From the NCBI GenBank assembly GCA_022707885.1, contig JAKIZT010000002.1, positions 1-34,457 on the forward strand: a stretch of DNA of 34,457 nt, given 5' to 3'. The notes below the pieces were generated by a model. It had not been told where the DNA came from and made no database searches. It was given only the letters and a program-made list of their open reading frames with translations. How positions within the stretch are numbered: position 1 is the first letter of the stretch; the number at the start of each line of letters is the position of its first letter. Both the position numbers and the translations under genes were made by a program. Origin of the DNA: Caldisericales bacterium (GTDB lineage: Bacteria > Caldisericota > Caldisericia > JAAYUI01). Shown here one piece after another: positions 6,364 to 15,900 of the stretch.

Positions 6364-7704
6364 ATGGATGAATACAGAGACACGATCATAAACAAACCCA
6401 TTTCTACAGCACTCTGGTCACTTGCCCTGCCAATGATGCTCGAATCGGTAGTGCTGACAATACTAAACCTTACAGACATGTTCTGGGTTGGAAGACTTGG
6501 CAAGGAAGCACTTGCTGCTGCAGGCATTGTTGGAATGCTGATGATAACAATTTCCTCAATCGCATTCGGCCTCTCAATTGGAGTCATAGCGATTGTTTCT
6601 AGAAGGATTGGAGAATGCAACCACAAAGGGGCAGCGGAAGGGTGGCTTAATGGCACAATAATAGGGCTGGTGATAGGCATTCTGGTTACCCTGATAATGA
6701 TAGCCCTACAAAATCCGATCCTGGACCTTTTCGGAATGTCACCTGAAACACTGGAGCTTGGAAAACAATATTATGTCTGGATATTTGCAGCCAGACCACT
6801 CCTTTTTATCTCCTCCATAAGTGGAGGCGCGTTAAGGGGCGCAGGACGCCCGAAACTAACGCTTATCGCAAACATCATTGCAGTAGCGTTAAACATGTTC
6901 CTGGACCCGGTACTCATCTTCGGTTGGATGGGATTTCCAGAATTGGGCATTGCAGGAGCTGCAATAGCAACCATTTTCTCCGAATTTGTAGCCGCATCAA
7001 TACTTACATGGTTTTCCTACAAAACATTTTCGGAGATGTCTGAAGGCTTGATAAGAATAAAATACCATCTCATGATGAACGTCCTGAAAATAGGTCTTCC
7101 TTCTTCCTTGCAAACGTTCGTAATGTTTACTGCAAGAACCTTTCTCATGGGAATTGTCTCAAGGTTTGGCGATGCCGTCACAGCAGCCTATACAGTTTCG
7201 ATAAGGGCCCAGGAATTCATAACATTGCCAGTAGTAGGAATGGGCAACGCAGTTGCAACACTCGTCGGCCAGAACCTCGGGGCCAGAAAACCCGAGAGGT
7301 CAGAACAGGCTGTTTATAAAGCCCTCTTATACAACACGATCATAGTTGTGTCCCTAAGCATACTTTTTGTGGCATTTGCAAAAACAATAGTTGGCCTGTT
7401 CAATAACGATCCAATGGTAATTGATGAAGGCAGGATAATACTCTCAACAACATTTATAGCAAACATCCTCATGCCGCTCAGCTTCATTCCACAAAGGGGT
7501 TTGAGCGGCGCTGGAGATACGATTACCGCCCTTATGATTTCTGCAGGTACACAATGGGCCCTCCAGATCCCTTTATGTTTCATTCTTGCAAACATGTTTG
7601 GACAATATGGCGTCTGGTGGGGGATCAATACAGGCTCTGTAGTGATGGCCATAATATCTATTTCCATTTTCAGAACTGGCAGATGGAAGCGCCATAAGGT
7701 TTAA
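6364..7704 (+). CDS. MATE family efflux transporter
   Basis: A 446-residue inner-membrane antiporter of the multidrug and toxin extrusion family, which exports cationic compounds using a Na+ or H+ gradient. About twelve hydrophobic helices are visible. The two MATE repeats are recognisable: the first opens with ALPMMLESVVLTILNLTDMF and includes GRLGKEALAAAG; the second opens around IGLPSSLQTFVMFTARTFL. Helices carry the usual GALRGAGRPKLT and RGLSGAGDTI loops. The length is normal. No good Shine-Dalgarno sequence sits before the ATG at 6364; an AGGA lies 15 nt away and a TAGAAT hexamer ends 9 nt before the ATG, so a very short leader is possible, but no convincing -35 box was found. It stands between a terminator and the separately promoted phosphate transporter gene. 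Confidence 0.93.
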   Translation: MDEYRDTIINKPISTALWSLALPMMLESVVLTILNLTDMFWVGRLGKEALAAAGIVGMLMITISSIAFGLSIGVIAIVSRRIGECNHKGAAEGWLNGTIIGLVIGILVTLIMIALQNPILDLFGMSPETLELGKQYYVWIFAARPLLFISSISGGALRGAGRPKLTLIANIIAVALNMFLDPVLIFGWMGFPELGIAGAAIATIFSEFVAASILTWFSYKTFSEMSEGLIRIKYHLMMNVLKIGLPSSLQTFVMFTARTFLMGIVSRFGDAVTAAYTVSIRAQEFITLPVVGMGNAVATLVGQNLGARKPERSEQAVYKALLYNTIIVVSLSILFVAFAKTIVGLFNNDPMVIDEGRIILSTTFIANILMPLSFIPQRGLSGAGDTITALMISAGTQWALQIPLCFILANMFGQYGVWWGINTGSVVMAIISISIFRTGRWKRHKV

Positions 7705-7714
7705 ACCAGTTCGT

Positions 7715-7743
7715 TTGCAAATCTCTAACACAAACCTTACAAT
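7715..7743 (+). promoter_or_regulatory. Promoter of the NptA/radical SAM operon
   Basis: TTGCAA (7715-7720), an ideal 17-nt spacer and TACAAT (7738-7743) predict transcription from about 7750. The short leader contains the GAGG site before the ATG at 7762. Confidence 0.65.
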
Positions 7744-7761
7744 TCTCTCGCGAGGTAAAAC

Positions 7762-9402
7762 ATGAACGACTATCTGAAAATGATATTTGAGCTCCTTGGT
7801 GGCCTTGCCCTCTTCATCTGGGGCATGCAGATGATGGGTGACGGTCTCCAGAAAGCCGCTGGAGACAAACTCAGGTACATCCTGGAGAAGCTAACTAGAA
7901 AACCAATTTTTGGTGTCCTTGTCGGGACGCTTATCACGGCAATAATTCAATCTTCATCTGCAACAACTGTAATGCTAGTTGGTTTTGTAAACGCTGGCTT
8001 GATGTCTCTTTCCCAGGCCCTTGGGGTAATTTTTGGAGCCAATATCGGGACAACAGTAACTGCACAGCTTGTGGCATTCAAGATTGAATGGATCTCAATG
8101 CCTGCAATCTTTCTTGGGGTTGTACTAAGACTGTTTGGAACAAAAAAGGCACTCAGACTCTTCGGAGAAGTTTTATTGGGTTTTGGAATTCTCTTCCTGG
8201 GCATGAACTTCCTGTCACAATCGGCTCTTTTCATAAAAGATGTTGAATCGGTAAAATTTTTCCTCGCAAGTGTCTCCGGAAATATCTTTCTTGGTATCCT
8301 GGCTGGGGCAATTCTCACCGGAATAATTCAATCTTCATCTGCAACTTCTGGTCTTGTGATAGTGCTCATCGGTGCAAACCTTATAACACTAACAGGTGCA
8401 GCTGGTCTCTTGATGGGTGCAAACATTGGAACTTGTGTTACTGCGATGCTTGCTTCGATTGGTGGAAACCTTGGCGCAAGAAGGGTTGCTTTGGCACATC
8501 TCATGTTCAATATCATAGGAGTTGCGGTTTTCATACCTTTTGTTGTTCCAGTCACCTCGCTCATGCAGGCAATTTCATCCGAACCTGCAAGACAAACCGC
8601 CAATTTCCACACATTCTTCAATGTAACGATGACAATAATCATGCTCCCGCTCACCTCCTACTATGAAAAACTGATCAAATGGATAATGCCAGGGAAAGAG
8701 ATGATTGCCGAGCATGGAATAAAATTCATCTCAGACAAAATCCTTGTAACTCCATCACTGGCCCTTGAACAGGCAACACAAGAGATGGCAAGGATGCTCA
8801 GCATTGCAGAGGGCATGATAAAATCAACAAGAGAAATGATCAAGACAAGGAACCATAGACTCATCACGCTCATAATGGATAATGAAAACACCGTTGATTC
8901 GCTGCAAATGGCAATCACAACCTTCATTTCAAAGCTGACACAAAAATCACTTTCCGATGAACAGGCAGACCGCACCATAGTTTTGCTGAAAGCCGTTCAT
9001 GATGTGGAAAGAATCGGTGATCATGCAACAAACCTGGCAGAGCTCGCCGAGGGAATGATAGACAACAATGTCAAATTTTCCGATGCCGGGCTTGCCTCGC
9101 TCTTTGAGCTCTATGATACCGTCGAAGAATCAACTGATCTTGTAAAACGAGCACTCACGGATTACGACAAAAAGCTCGCAAGACAAATGTTTGAAAAAGA
9201 AAAAGCAATCGACAGAAAGACCGACCAGATAAGGGATGAACACATAGAGCGCCTCAAAACAAATGATTGCAAACCAGACAATGGAATATTCTACCTCGAT
9301 ATGGCAAGCAACCTTGAAAGGATAGGTGACCATTGCGTCAACATTGCGCAATCAGTCCTTGGTGATGTTGTGCATGCTGACGAGGGTCACGCCGCAGAGT
9401 GA
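7762..9402 (+). CDS. Na+/phosphate cotransporter (NptA/PNaS family) with PhoU-like tail
   Basis: A membrane protein that imports phosphate with Na+ and carries its own regulatory PhoU-like domain. The N-terminal half, about residues 1-310, contains the two inverted family repeats. Each has the signature QSSSAT (residues 63-68 and 190-195) followed by a GANIGT motif (92-97 and 219-224). The C-terminal half, about 335-535, is an all-helical PhoU-like domain in two parts, each with ERIGDH (416-421 and 519-524). At 546 residues the length is normal for bacterial fusions of this type. The gene has its own promoter and overlaps the following radical SAM gene by 4 nt (GTGA), so the two are translationally coupled. 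No PhoR/PhoB genes are nearby, and no Pho box was recognised. Confidence 0.92.
   Translation: MNDYLKMIFELLGGLALFIWGMQMMGDGLQKAAGDKLRYILEKLTRKPIFGVLVGTLITAIIQSSSATTVMLVGFVNAGLMSLSQALGVIFGANIGTTVTAQLVAFKIEWISMPAIFLGVVLRLFGTKKALRLFGEVLLGFGILFLGMNFLSQSALFIKDVESVKFFLASVSGNIFLGILAGAILTGIIQSSSATSGLVIVLIGANLITLTGAAGLLMGANIGTCVTAMLASIGGNLGARRVALAHLMFNIIGVAVFIPFVVPVTSLMQAISSEPARQTANFHTFFNVTMTIIMLPLTSYYEKLIKWIMPGKEMIAEHGIKFISDKILVTPSLALEQATQEMARMLSIAEGMIKSTREMIKTRNHRLITLIMDNENTVDSLQMAITTFISKLTQKSLSDEQADRTIVLLKAVHDVERIGDHATNLAELAEGMIDNNVKFSDAGLASLFELYDTVEESTDLVKRALTDYDKKLARQMFEKEKAIDRKTDQIRDEHIERLKTNDCKPDNGIFYLDMASNLERIGDHCVNIAQSVLGDVVHADEGHAAE
7941..8345. repeat. Identical 24-bp segment in both halves of the phosphate transporter gene
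   Basis: The bases at 7941-7964 and 8322-8345 are identical over 24 positions. Both encode the I-Q-S-S-S-A-T core of the two transporter repeats, including the same choice among serine codons. The surrounding sequence of the two repeats is much more diverged. Confidence 0.85.
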
Positions 9403-10280
9403 ATGGCAAAATAGAGTTTTTTCTGCCTGGAATGTTCACTGTTGATGGCGAGACGGGCATTTATCCAGCAGTATCAATAACAGGCAAAACATGTGCATTG
9501 ATGTGTGACCATTGTATGGCACATATTTTATGCACCATGCCGGATTGTTCAACGCCAGAGAAGCTTGTTGAATTAGCTCTGAAAGCGGACTCTTCTGGCG
9601 CAAGAGGAATCCTTGTTTCAGGCGGATCAGATAAAAACGGTAAATTACCCTGGGAAACTTTTTGGCCGGCGCTTCTGGAGATAAAACAAAAAACAAAACT
9701 CATCCTGTCAGTGCACTCCGGTTTCGTGGATGATGGTCAAGCAAGATTGCTCAAGCAGGCAAAAGTTGACCAGGCACTGATCGATGTTATAGGCAATGAT
9801 GATGTGGCCAGGAGAATCTATAAACTGCCAGAAGGGATTGCTGCAAGGGCAGTAGATGCAGTTTTCCAATCTGGTCTCCATGTTGTGCCACATGTCCTCG
9901 TAGGACTCGATTATGGCAAGCCTTCTGGTGAGGAAAGGGCGCTGGAGATGATCGCCAGATATTTTCCAAAAACAGTTGTCATAATAGCCCTCAGGCCAAG
10001 CAAACACACCCCGATGGGTGAGGTAAATCCACCAACACCAGAAAGAGTTGCCGAGATAATATGTCTTGCAAAATCATTGATGCCAAAAACATTCATCAAT
10101 CTGGGTTGTGCAAGGCCTGTTGGAGAGCACAAAAGACAAACCGACATCCTGGCAATAAAGGCCGGGGTTGATGGTATTGCAGTCCCGAGCAAACAGGCAG
10201 AAGAAGAGGCCATGAGATTGGGACTGGAAATAGTTAAACACCCAACCTGCTGCAGTCTGATTTCTCTGGAATCAATGTAA
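9399..10280 (+). CDS. Radical SAM protein, BioB-homolog type
   Basis: A 293-residue radical SAM enzyme. The 4Fe-4S cluster motif is CALMCDHC, giving C-x3-C-x2-C at Cys32, Cys36 and Cys39, and Cys45 and Cys50 follow closely. A glycine-rich SAM segment ILVSGGSDKNGK lies near residue 70. The rest fits a partial TIM barrel, and the C-terminus has a CC pair (HPTCCSL). It resembles the archaeal and anaerobic group of uncharacterised biotin-synthase homologs (COG1856-like). Some radical SAM proteins of this appearance have been linked to an alternative two-protein lipoyl synthesis, but I cannot show that here and no lipoate gene adjoins. The start is GTG at 9399, overlapping the TGA of the phosphate transporter gene by 4 nt; a GAGG lies about 12 nt upstream. 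The reaction is unknown. Confidence 0.82.
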   Translation: MNGKIEFFLPGMFTVDGETGIYPAVSITGKTCALMCDHCMAHILCTMPDCSTPEKLVELALKADSSGARGILVSGGSDKNGKLPWETFWPALLEIKQKTKLILSVHSGFVDDGQARLLKQAKVDQALIDVIGNDDVARRIYKLPEGIAARAVDAVFQSGLHVVPHVLVGLDYGKPSGEERALEMIARYFPKTVVIIALRPSKHTPMGEVNPPTPERVAEIICLAKSLMPKTFINLGCARPVGEHKRQTDILAIKAGVDGIAVPSKQAEEEAMRLGLEIVKHPTCCSLISLESM

Positions 10281-10336
10281 ATAAGATCATGTTTTTGATT
10301 CACACCCTCTAATTGGAACTTATATGCGCTCAATTA

Positions 10337-10364
10337 TTGCGATTCTTAAAATATTGCATAAAAT
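10337..10364 (+). promoter_or_regulatory. Leaderless promoter of the double GNAT gene
   Basis: TTGCGA (10337-10342), a 16-nt spacer and TAAAAT (10359-10364) end 8 nt before the ATG at 10373. No Shine-Dalgarno sequence precedes that ATG. Predicted transcription therefore begins at or just before the start codon. Confidence 0.55.
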
Positions 10365-10372
10365 GCAATGCC

Positions 10373-11440
10373 ATGGGAGACATAAACAATAAACCACAAA
10401 ACTGGGAAGTTGTTGAATATGATCTAAAAAACGCTTCTTCTGAGCTATTTGACAAATATTATTCAATATACAGCCAAATTTATAAGGAAGAACATCCTGA
10501 TGAACCACTGTTGCCACTGGACATTTTAAAAGAAAGAATCCAGAGAAACGACCCATCCTGGTGCAACAGGTATTTTGCGATTTTCAGAAACGATGATTAC
10601 ATAGGAACAGGAAGTATACAATTTGTCAAACCAGGGATAGAAGCTGACGAGTTCAAATTCTTATCGACATTCTATATAAGGACTTTACCAGAGTATAGGC
10701 GCAAAGGTGTTGGCACTACAATTCTAAAAAAGATGACCCGGGAGGCATTAAAAATAGATATCAAAACAATTGAGATATACAGCATGCTTGATTCAGGAAA
10801 AGCTTTTTGCGAGCATTTTCAGGGCAAAGTGGTCAACAATTTTGGTTTCAATAGACTGGACATCGAAGACATAGACTGGGGAATGGTGGAAAGCTGGAAA
10901 ACTGAAGCTGAAACAAAAACACCTGACATAAAAATAGAGTTTCACGAAACACTCACAGGAAAAGACTGGGAGCAGTATTTGGAGATGCAGATAGCTTTTT
11001 TCAAGGAACTCTCACTTTTTGATGAGGAACCACTCTTTGATGAGGAATTCTTCAGGAAAGATTTTGTAGAGTACGAGAAAAAACGCATTGAGGAAGGCGT
11101 CAGGGATTCCATCACCGCAATCGCAAGGGAAATAGACGGAACAATTGTCGGATACACTGAGATTTCATACGATAAAAGGGAGCCATACAAGGTAGACCAG
11201 GACATGACCGGTGTCCTAAAAGAAAGGAGGGGCAAAAACCTTGGCAAAAGGCTGAAAGCGGAAATGCTCCTCAAGATAAGGGATACAAAACCTGATGTTA
11301 TTTTCATTACAACTGGCAATGACACAAAAAACGAGCACATGCTTGAAATTAATAGAAAGCTTGGCTTTAAACAATCATCCGTAAGTTTGGGATATTCTTT
11401 TAAAATTCATGATCTGGCGATAAAACTGGGACTTGAATAG
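10373..11440 (+). CDS. Tandem GNAT-domain acetyltransferase
   Basis: A 355-residue cytosolic protein with two GNAT N-acetyltransferase domains, which transfer acetyl from acetyl-CoA to amines. The first covers about residues 10-170, with the pyrophosphate-binding loop RRKGVG at 109-114. The second covers about 190-350, with RRGKNLGKRLK at 285-295 and the usual late motif ending NRKLGF. The first-domain C-terminal part is poorly conserved. Two-domain GNAT proteins occur among mycothiol synthases and aminoglycoside or antibiotic acetyltransferases, but the substrate cannot be told from this sequence. ATG 10373 is preferred over an upstream in-frame TTG at 10313 because the promoter lies between them. 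The gene is monocistronic and no terminator was recognised after it. Confidence 0.83.
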   Translation: MGDINNKPQNWEVVEYDLKNASSELFDKYYSIYSQIYKEEHPDEPLLPLDILKERIQRNDPSWCNRYFAIFRNDDYIGTGSIQFVKPGIEADEFKFLSTFYIRTLPEYRRKGVGTTILKKMTREALKIDIKTIEIYSMLDSGKAFCEHFQGKVVNNFGFNRLDIEDIDWGMVESWKTEAETKTPDIKIEFHETLTGKDWEQYLEMQIAFFKELSLFDEEPLFDEEFFRKDFVEYEKKRIEEGVRDSITAIAREIDGTIVGYTEISYDKREPYKVDQDMTGVLKERRGKNLGKRLKAEMLLKIRDTKPDVIFITTGNDTKNEHMLEINRKLGFKQSSVSLGYSFKIHDLAIKLGLE

Positions 11441-11480
11441 AAATAGCAGCCACCAGCTTCAGGAGTTTTACCAATTGCAC

Positions 11481-11508
11481 TGGACTGGATTATGGCGTCT
11501 GTTATAAT
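11481..11508 (+). promoter_or_regulatory. Promoter of tRNA-Thr(CGT)
   Basis: TGGACT (11481-11486), a 16-nt spacer and a perfect TATAAT (11503-11508) lie 10 nt before the tRNA 5' end. Confidence 0.65.
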
Positions 11509-11518
11509 ATCTGGTCGT

Positions 11519-11594
11519 GCCGAAGTAGCTCAGCTGGTAGAGCAGCTGATTCGTAATCAGCAGGTCAGGGGTCCGAATCCCCTCTTCGGCTCCA
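11519..11594 (+). tRNA. tRNA-Thr (anticodon CGT)
   Basis: A full cloverleaf: acceptor GCCGAAG/CTTCGGC, D-arm TAGCTCAGCTGGTAGAGC, anticodon loop TTCGTAA (CGT, threonine ACG), T-arm GGGGTCCGAATCCCC and encoded CCA. The T-loop starts TCC rather than TTC. It lies alone between the GNAT gene and ornithine aminotransferase, each with its own promoter. Confidence 0.95.
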
Positions 11595-11637
11595 TTGATA
11601 TTCTCGTATCACAATAATTCCATAACCACAAGTCTTG

Positions 11638-11665
11638 TTGACCTATAATTTTAGGCTGGTACAAT
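11638..11665 (+). promoter_or_regulatory. Promoter of ornithine aminotransferase
   Basis: TTGACC (11638-11643), a 16-nt spacer and TACAAT (11660-11665) predict transcription from about 11672. The leader carries a consensus AGGAGG site before the ATG at 11699. A TATAAT at 11644-11649 has no matching -35 box. Confidence 0.65.
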
Positions 11666-11698
11666 CTTATTTGTTTCTCACAAATCCAGGAGGTGTTC

Positions 11699-12901
11699 AT
11701 GAATTCTGAATATTTTATGAGCCTTGAGAGACAGTATGGCGCAAACAACTACGAGTCGCTCGAGGTAGTGTTGTCAAAAGGCGAAGGGGTTTGGGTCTGG
11801 AACGTCGAGGGCATCCAGTTCATGGACATGCTCAGTGCGTATTCAGCCATAAACCACGGCCATCGCCACCCAAAGATTACGCAGGCCCTAAAAGATCAAA
11901 TTGATAGATTGACGCTTACATCCAGGGCATTCTTCAATGACAAGCTTCCACTTTTCACGGAGAAGATCTGCAAATTCACAGGCAAGGAAATGTTCCTTCC
12001 GATGAATACTGGGGCAGAAGCTGTCGAAACTGCCATCAAATGCATGCGCAAGTGGGGCTACGAAGTAAAGGGTGTTGAGCCCGAAACTGGTGAAATCATT
12101 GTGTTTGCAGAGAATTTCCACGGCAGAACAACAACGATCATCAGTTTTTCAACTGACCCCGGAAGCCACGATCATTTTGGCCCGTTCACCCCAGGCTTTA
12201 AAATCGTTCCGTATAATGATGCTGAAACAGTTGAAAAAGCTATCACGGACAAAACCATTGGCATTCTTATTGAGCCAATTCAGGGTGAGGCTGGTGTCAA
12301 TGTTCCAGATGAAGGATATTTGACCAAGCTCCAAAAGATATGTAGGAAACACAATATTCTTTTCGTGTGTGATGAAATCCAGACAGGTTTTGGCAGAACA
12401 GGAAAGAGGTTCTGCTTTGATCACGAGGGGCTCGATCCAGACATCATCATAATGGGCAAAGCGCTTGGCGGCGGTGTGTATCCTGTCTCAGGTGTGGCGG
12501 CAAACAAGGAGATCCTTAGCCTCATCAAAAAAGGTCAGCATGGTTCAACTTTTGGCGGAAACCCCCTTGCTTGTGTTGCGGGAATAACCGCAATCGAAGT
12601 ACTCCAGGAAGAAAAGCTGATTGAGAATTCAGCAACTCAGGGTGCCTACTTCATGAAACTCCTGAAACAGCTCGAGGGCAACAGCAAAGTTGAAAAAGTC
12701 AGAGGTAAAGGTTTGCTGATAGGAGTTGTAATCAAGCAGTCTGCGGGTCCGGCAAAAGATTACGTCAAAAAACTTCGCAATGAAGGTTTAATCTGTAAGG
12801 AAACCCATGACAAGATAATCCGTTTTGCTCCACCACTTGTTATCACAAAGGAACAGATTGATTGGGCATTCTCAAAAATACAAAAAGTTTTAGGCGACTG
12901 A
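11699..12901 (+). CDS. rocD: Ornithine--oxo-acid aminotransferase
   Basis: A PLP enzyme that converts ornithine and 2-oxoglutarate to glutamate 5-semialdehyde and glutamate, linking arginine/ornithine to proline and glutamate pools. It is a class III aminotransferase of 400 residues, the normal size. Visible motifs are NTGAEAVETAIK (PLP phosphate region), FHGRTTTIISFS, EPIQGEAGV, the DEIQTGFGRTG strand with the PLP-binding Asp, and MGKALGGGVYPVS with the Schiff-base Lys254. The N-terminus with YGANNY and the INHGHRHP segment is typical of ornithine aminotransferase rather than acetylornithine or GABA enzymes. ATG 11699 is chosen because AGGAGG lies 5-6 nt upstream; an in-frame GTG at 11693 overlaps the site. 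It is monocistronic between its promoter and a strong terminator and fits amino-acid fermentation. Confidence 0.93.
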   Translation: MNSEYFMSLERQYGANNYESLEVVLSKGEGVWVWNVEGIQFMDMLSAYSAINHGHRHPKITQALKDQIDRLTLTSRAFFNDKLPLFTEKICKFTGKEMFLPMNTGAEAVETAIKCMRKWGYEVKGVEPETGEIIVFAENFHGRTTTIISFSTDPGSHDHFGPFTPGFKIVPYNDAETVEKAITDKTIGILIEPIQGEAGVNVPDEGYLTKLQKICRKHNILFVCDEIQTGFGRTGKRFCFDHEGLDPDIIIMGKALGGGVYPVSGVAANKEILSLIKKGQHGSTFGGNPLACVAGITAIEVLQEEKLIENSATQGAYFMKLLKQLEGNSKVEKVRGKGLLIGVVIKQSAGPAKDYVKKLRNEGLICKETHDKIIRFAPPLVITKEQIDWAFSKIQKVLGD

Positions 12902-12921
12902 TAAAAAATCAACCCACAAAT

Positions 12922-12954
12922 AAAAAAAGGCCGATCATTGATCGGCCTTTTTTT
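12922..12954. terminator. Bidirectional terminator between converging genes
   Basis: A GGCCGATCA/TGATCGGCC stem with a one-base centre is flanked by A7 and T7, giving a near-perfect palindrome that terminates on either strand. It separates ornithine aminotransferase from the converging 1388-residue protein gene. Confidence 0.92.
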
Positions 12955-12969
12955 ATTTGTTTTTCCTCA

Positions 12970-15900
12970 TCAAATAGCGATTGGAATCAATCCTTTTGGG
13001 TTATTCTGCTTAAGGAAAGTTTGCGGGGGAATATCAATAACAAACTCAATCTTTTTTGTTACCACAGTTTCTTCCTTGAAGAGGAAATTAAGCGAGATGG
13101 CTATTTTGATCCTCTTGCTTCCAGACGTTGCAAATTTATCAATAATGCTCTTTGGGACTCTGTGATCATAGCTGAAAGCCGGAACGCCAGTATAGATTTC
13201 AAGATCAAGGCTGTATTGAGATGTCTTGCCAAGTGTTACGCCACCGCCATCAACATCAATCCATTCGAATTGGTAGGAGAGCCCTTTAATCGAACCAGCA
13301 CCCTGCCTTGTAAAGGCCATCACACCCTCCATGGCAAGCGATCCATCTTTTGTCCATTTTGTGGATTGTACTTTGTTTGAAACAGAAACATCCAGATCAG
13401 CATGCGGCACGCAAGTAAGGTTCCACATTAATTCAAGAGATGTTGAACACGCTTTTACTGAGACCTTTACAGAACAAGCATCACCTGGTTTTGTGTTCTT
13501 GCCAGCCTTAACCCATAGGATCAATTTTTGCGTTTCTTCACCAGGGTCAAGTGTAAATGTTTGCCTTAGACCCTTTGCTGTGTCAAAACCTGATTCCCAG
13601 CTAGAATCAGATCTATCTGTGAGTATCGCAAATAATTCAGCTTTTTTACTCTTGTTTTTGATTCTGATCGATGCAGTCACAATCTCATCAACAGGCATAT
13701 CCATACTGAGGGCACCACTGCCAGTAATAGTCCATGAAGCAGTATAAGAACAAGATTCACCCTTAACTATATTGACTGTCAATTTGAGTGTTTTTTCCGT
13801 TTTACCACATGTTACGGTTATTTTTAATCTTGCCTCACCAATTCTGGCGGAATCTGGTGTTTTGATCTGCATTCTTGCTTTGTGCGTATCGCCACCGGCA
13901 ATAGAGAATTCATAACTGTCCAACAAAGTTACAAGCTTTTCACCTTCATTTTCCACTTTCACATTAAACAACATGTCCTGTGTTCCATAATTTATAATAG
14001 TGAACGATTCGTACCAGGAATCACCGGGATTTGTTGTGTATTTTCTTGTTGATGTACCTTTTGTCCAACCCACATCAAACTCGCACTCCTGGAGTTTGCA
14101 TGTAACTACCCATTCAAGCTTGTATGTCTCTCCACATCCCTTTACCGATACATCAATTTTGATAGATTTTCCATCTTGTGTACTCATTGATGCCTTCACT
14201 ATCACATAAATGTTCACAGATTTACCAGCATCAATAGTTATCGACTGGCCTTGCATAATATCCTTGAAATTCACTGTCCATAACACTCCACCCATTGTGG
14301 ACGCATCCTGGTCAGTTGTAAAATCGACCACAAATTTGTTTTGCTCAGAACCAGTGTTTTTTATCGTAAACATCTGATATTTTGCAATCCCTGGTGAAAC
14401 ATCATTTGTAATTCCAGTTCCGCCCTCTTCCCATTCACAATTGAATGAGCATGTTGGCGACTCAATAGTAATTTTATATTTGAGAGTGATTTTCTGAAGA
14501 CCAGATTGAATAACTATACCAACTTCACAAGAATCACCAGGTGTTATTGTTTCATCCGGCTCGACAACAACCGAAACAAACTCTTCTCTATCAGGTCCCA
14601 CTGTCACCCACTTGTCATTCTTTCCGCCTATTTTGACAGTCCATTTGGGACAAATATTATCAACCCTTATCTGCACCTGAATTTCCTGGGCATCAGTATT
14701 CCCAATTTTTATCTTTGCCTGTGTTGCCCGTCCTGGAAGTATTGTTTCTGATTTTGATTGTTTGCCATCTTCAAACGCAGCTGAGATTGTCCATGGATTT
14801 GGAACAATGGTTTCATCGTGGCACCATTTGTCTATCTCCATACCATTCTGGTAAAGCTTGATACAATAGGCATAAACTTCTCCGGCACCAATTTTCTCAT
14901 CAATAAATTGAATCTGGGGGTTTGATTTGTCAACATTTTGTTTTAAGATTTCAACATCATTTCTGAACAAGGCAACATATACGTCCGATTCTGGAGGATT
15001 AAATGCTACCTCTGGGTTTATCCTTACATCCACAATAACTTTTGGCTGGCTAGGTTTTACTTTATCAACCTTCAATGATGCATCCTCAATACCTCTCAGC
15101 TCGCCGCATGGGCACTCAAAACCAGCTTGGGCAACAAACTGCCCGTTATAAAGAACAAGTGATTTCTTTTCCTGCTCTATGCCAAAGAACCCGATTGTGC
15201 GTTCAAAAGGATAGGCAACGGAAACAGTCGGTGAAAAGGCAACTTCAAAAATGCCCGACTGCCTTCCTGAAGGGGTATTCAGAATTGGCACTTTCATTGA
15301 AAGCGTGCAACCCGGTATCGGCTGGAGAGATGGCGGAAGGGAAGGAATTAGAAACTCTCCAAACTTTTTAGGATTTTGCTTTCTTTCAATCCGCATGTGT
15401 TTTGGTTTTGGCGAGTCATCAATACCGACTGTAAAAAGACCTTGAGACTTGGGATTGGAATCTTTTGATTCATATCCCTGCTCGGAGGCATTTGACGGGT
15501 TGAGCTTGAAAATGCCCTTTACAATCTGACCGGATTTCTGCGGATCATCAGTTGACTGATAGGGTCTCATATCAGAGAAATTGAATTCCATCTCTGCGAA
15601 CTGATCCTTCATATCAGGGCATGTTGAGGTTGGGAAGAACCCGCATCCACCTTTAAGCGAGAGATCTACAAAATTACTATCCTGGGAGGTTGCCATTGAG
15701 ACATCAAACAAAGATGCGATCATTGGTACAAAAATCCTCAATGAATTGGCCTGGATTTCATCGCATATCGATTTGATAACAAATTCCGCTTCACCCATCG
15801 TTCTGGCACATGGGGTGCAATTGGGATTGGAAACCGATATTTTTCCTGAAATGGCAATATCAAAATCGAGGAAGGCAATTCTGGATGAGTCATTAAAAAT

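Noticed and set aside
12922..12954. Palindromes with A/T flanks at 3042, 6210 and 12922 as possible repeat family or CRISPR units
   Set aside because: Their core sequences differ, each sits just after a stop codon, and each has a T tail, so they are ordinary terminators.
12862..13380. A 172-codon plus-strand open frame overlapping the aminotransferase end
   Set aside because: It runs through a strong bidirectional terminator and is antisense to a well-supported exported protein; composition is not protein-like.
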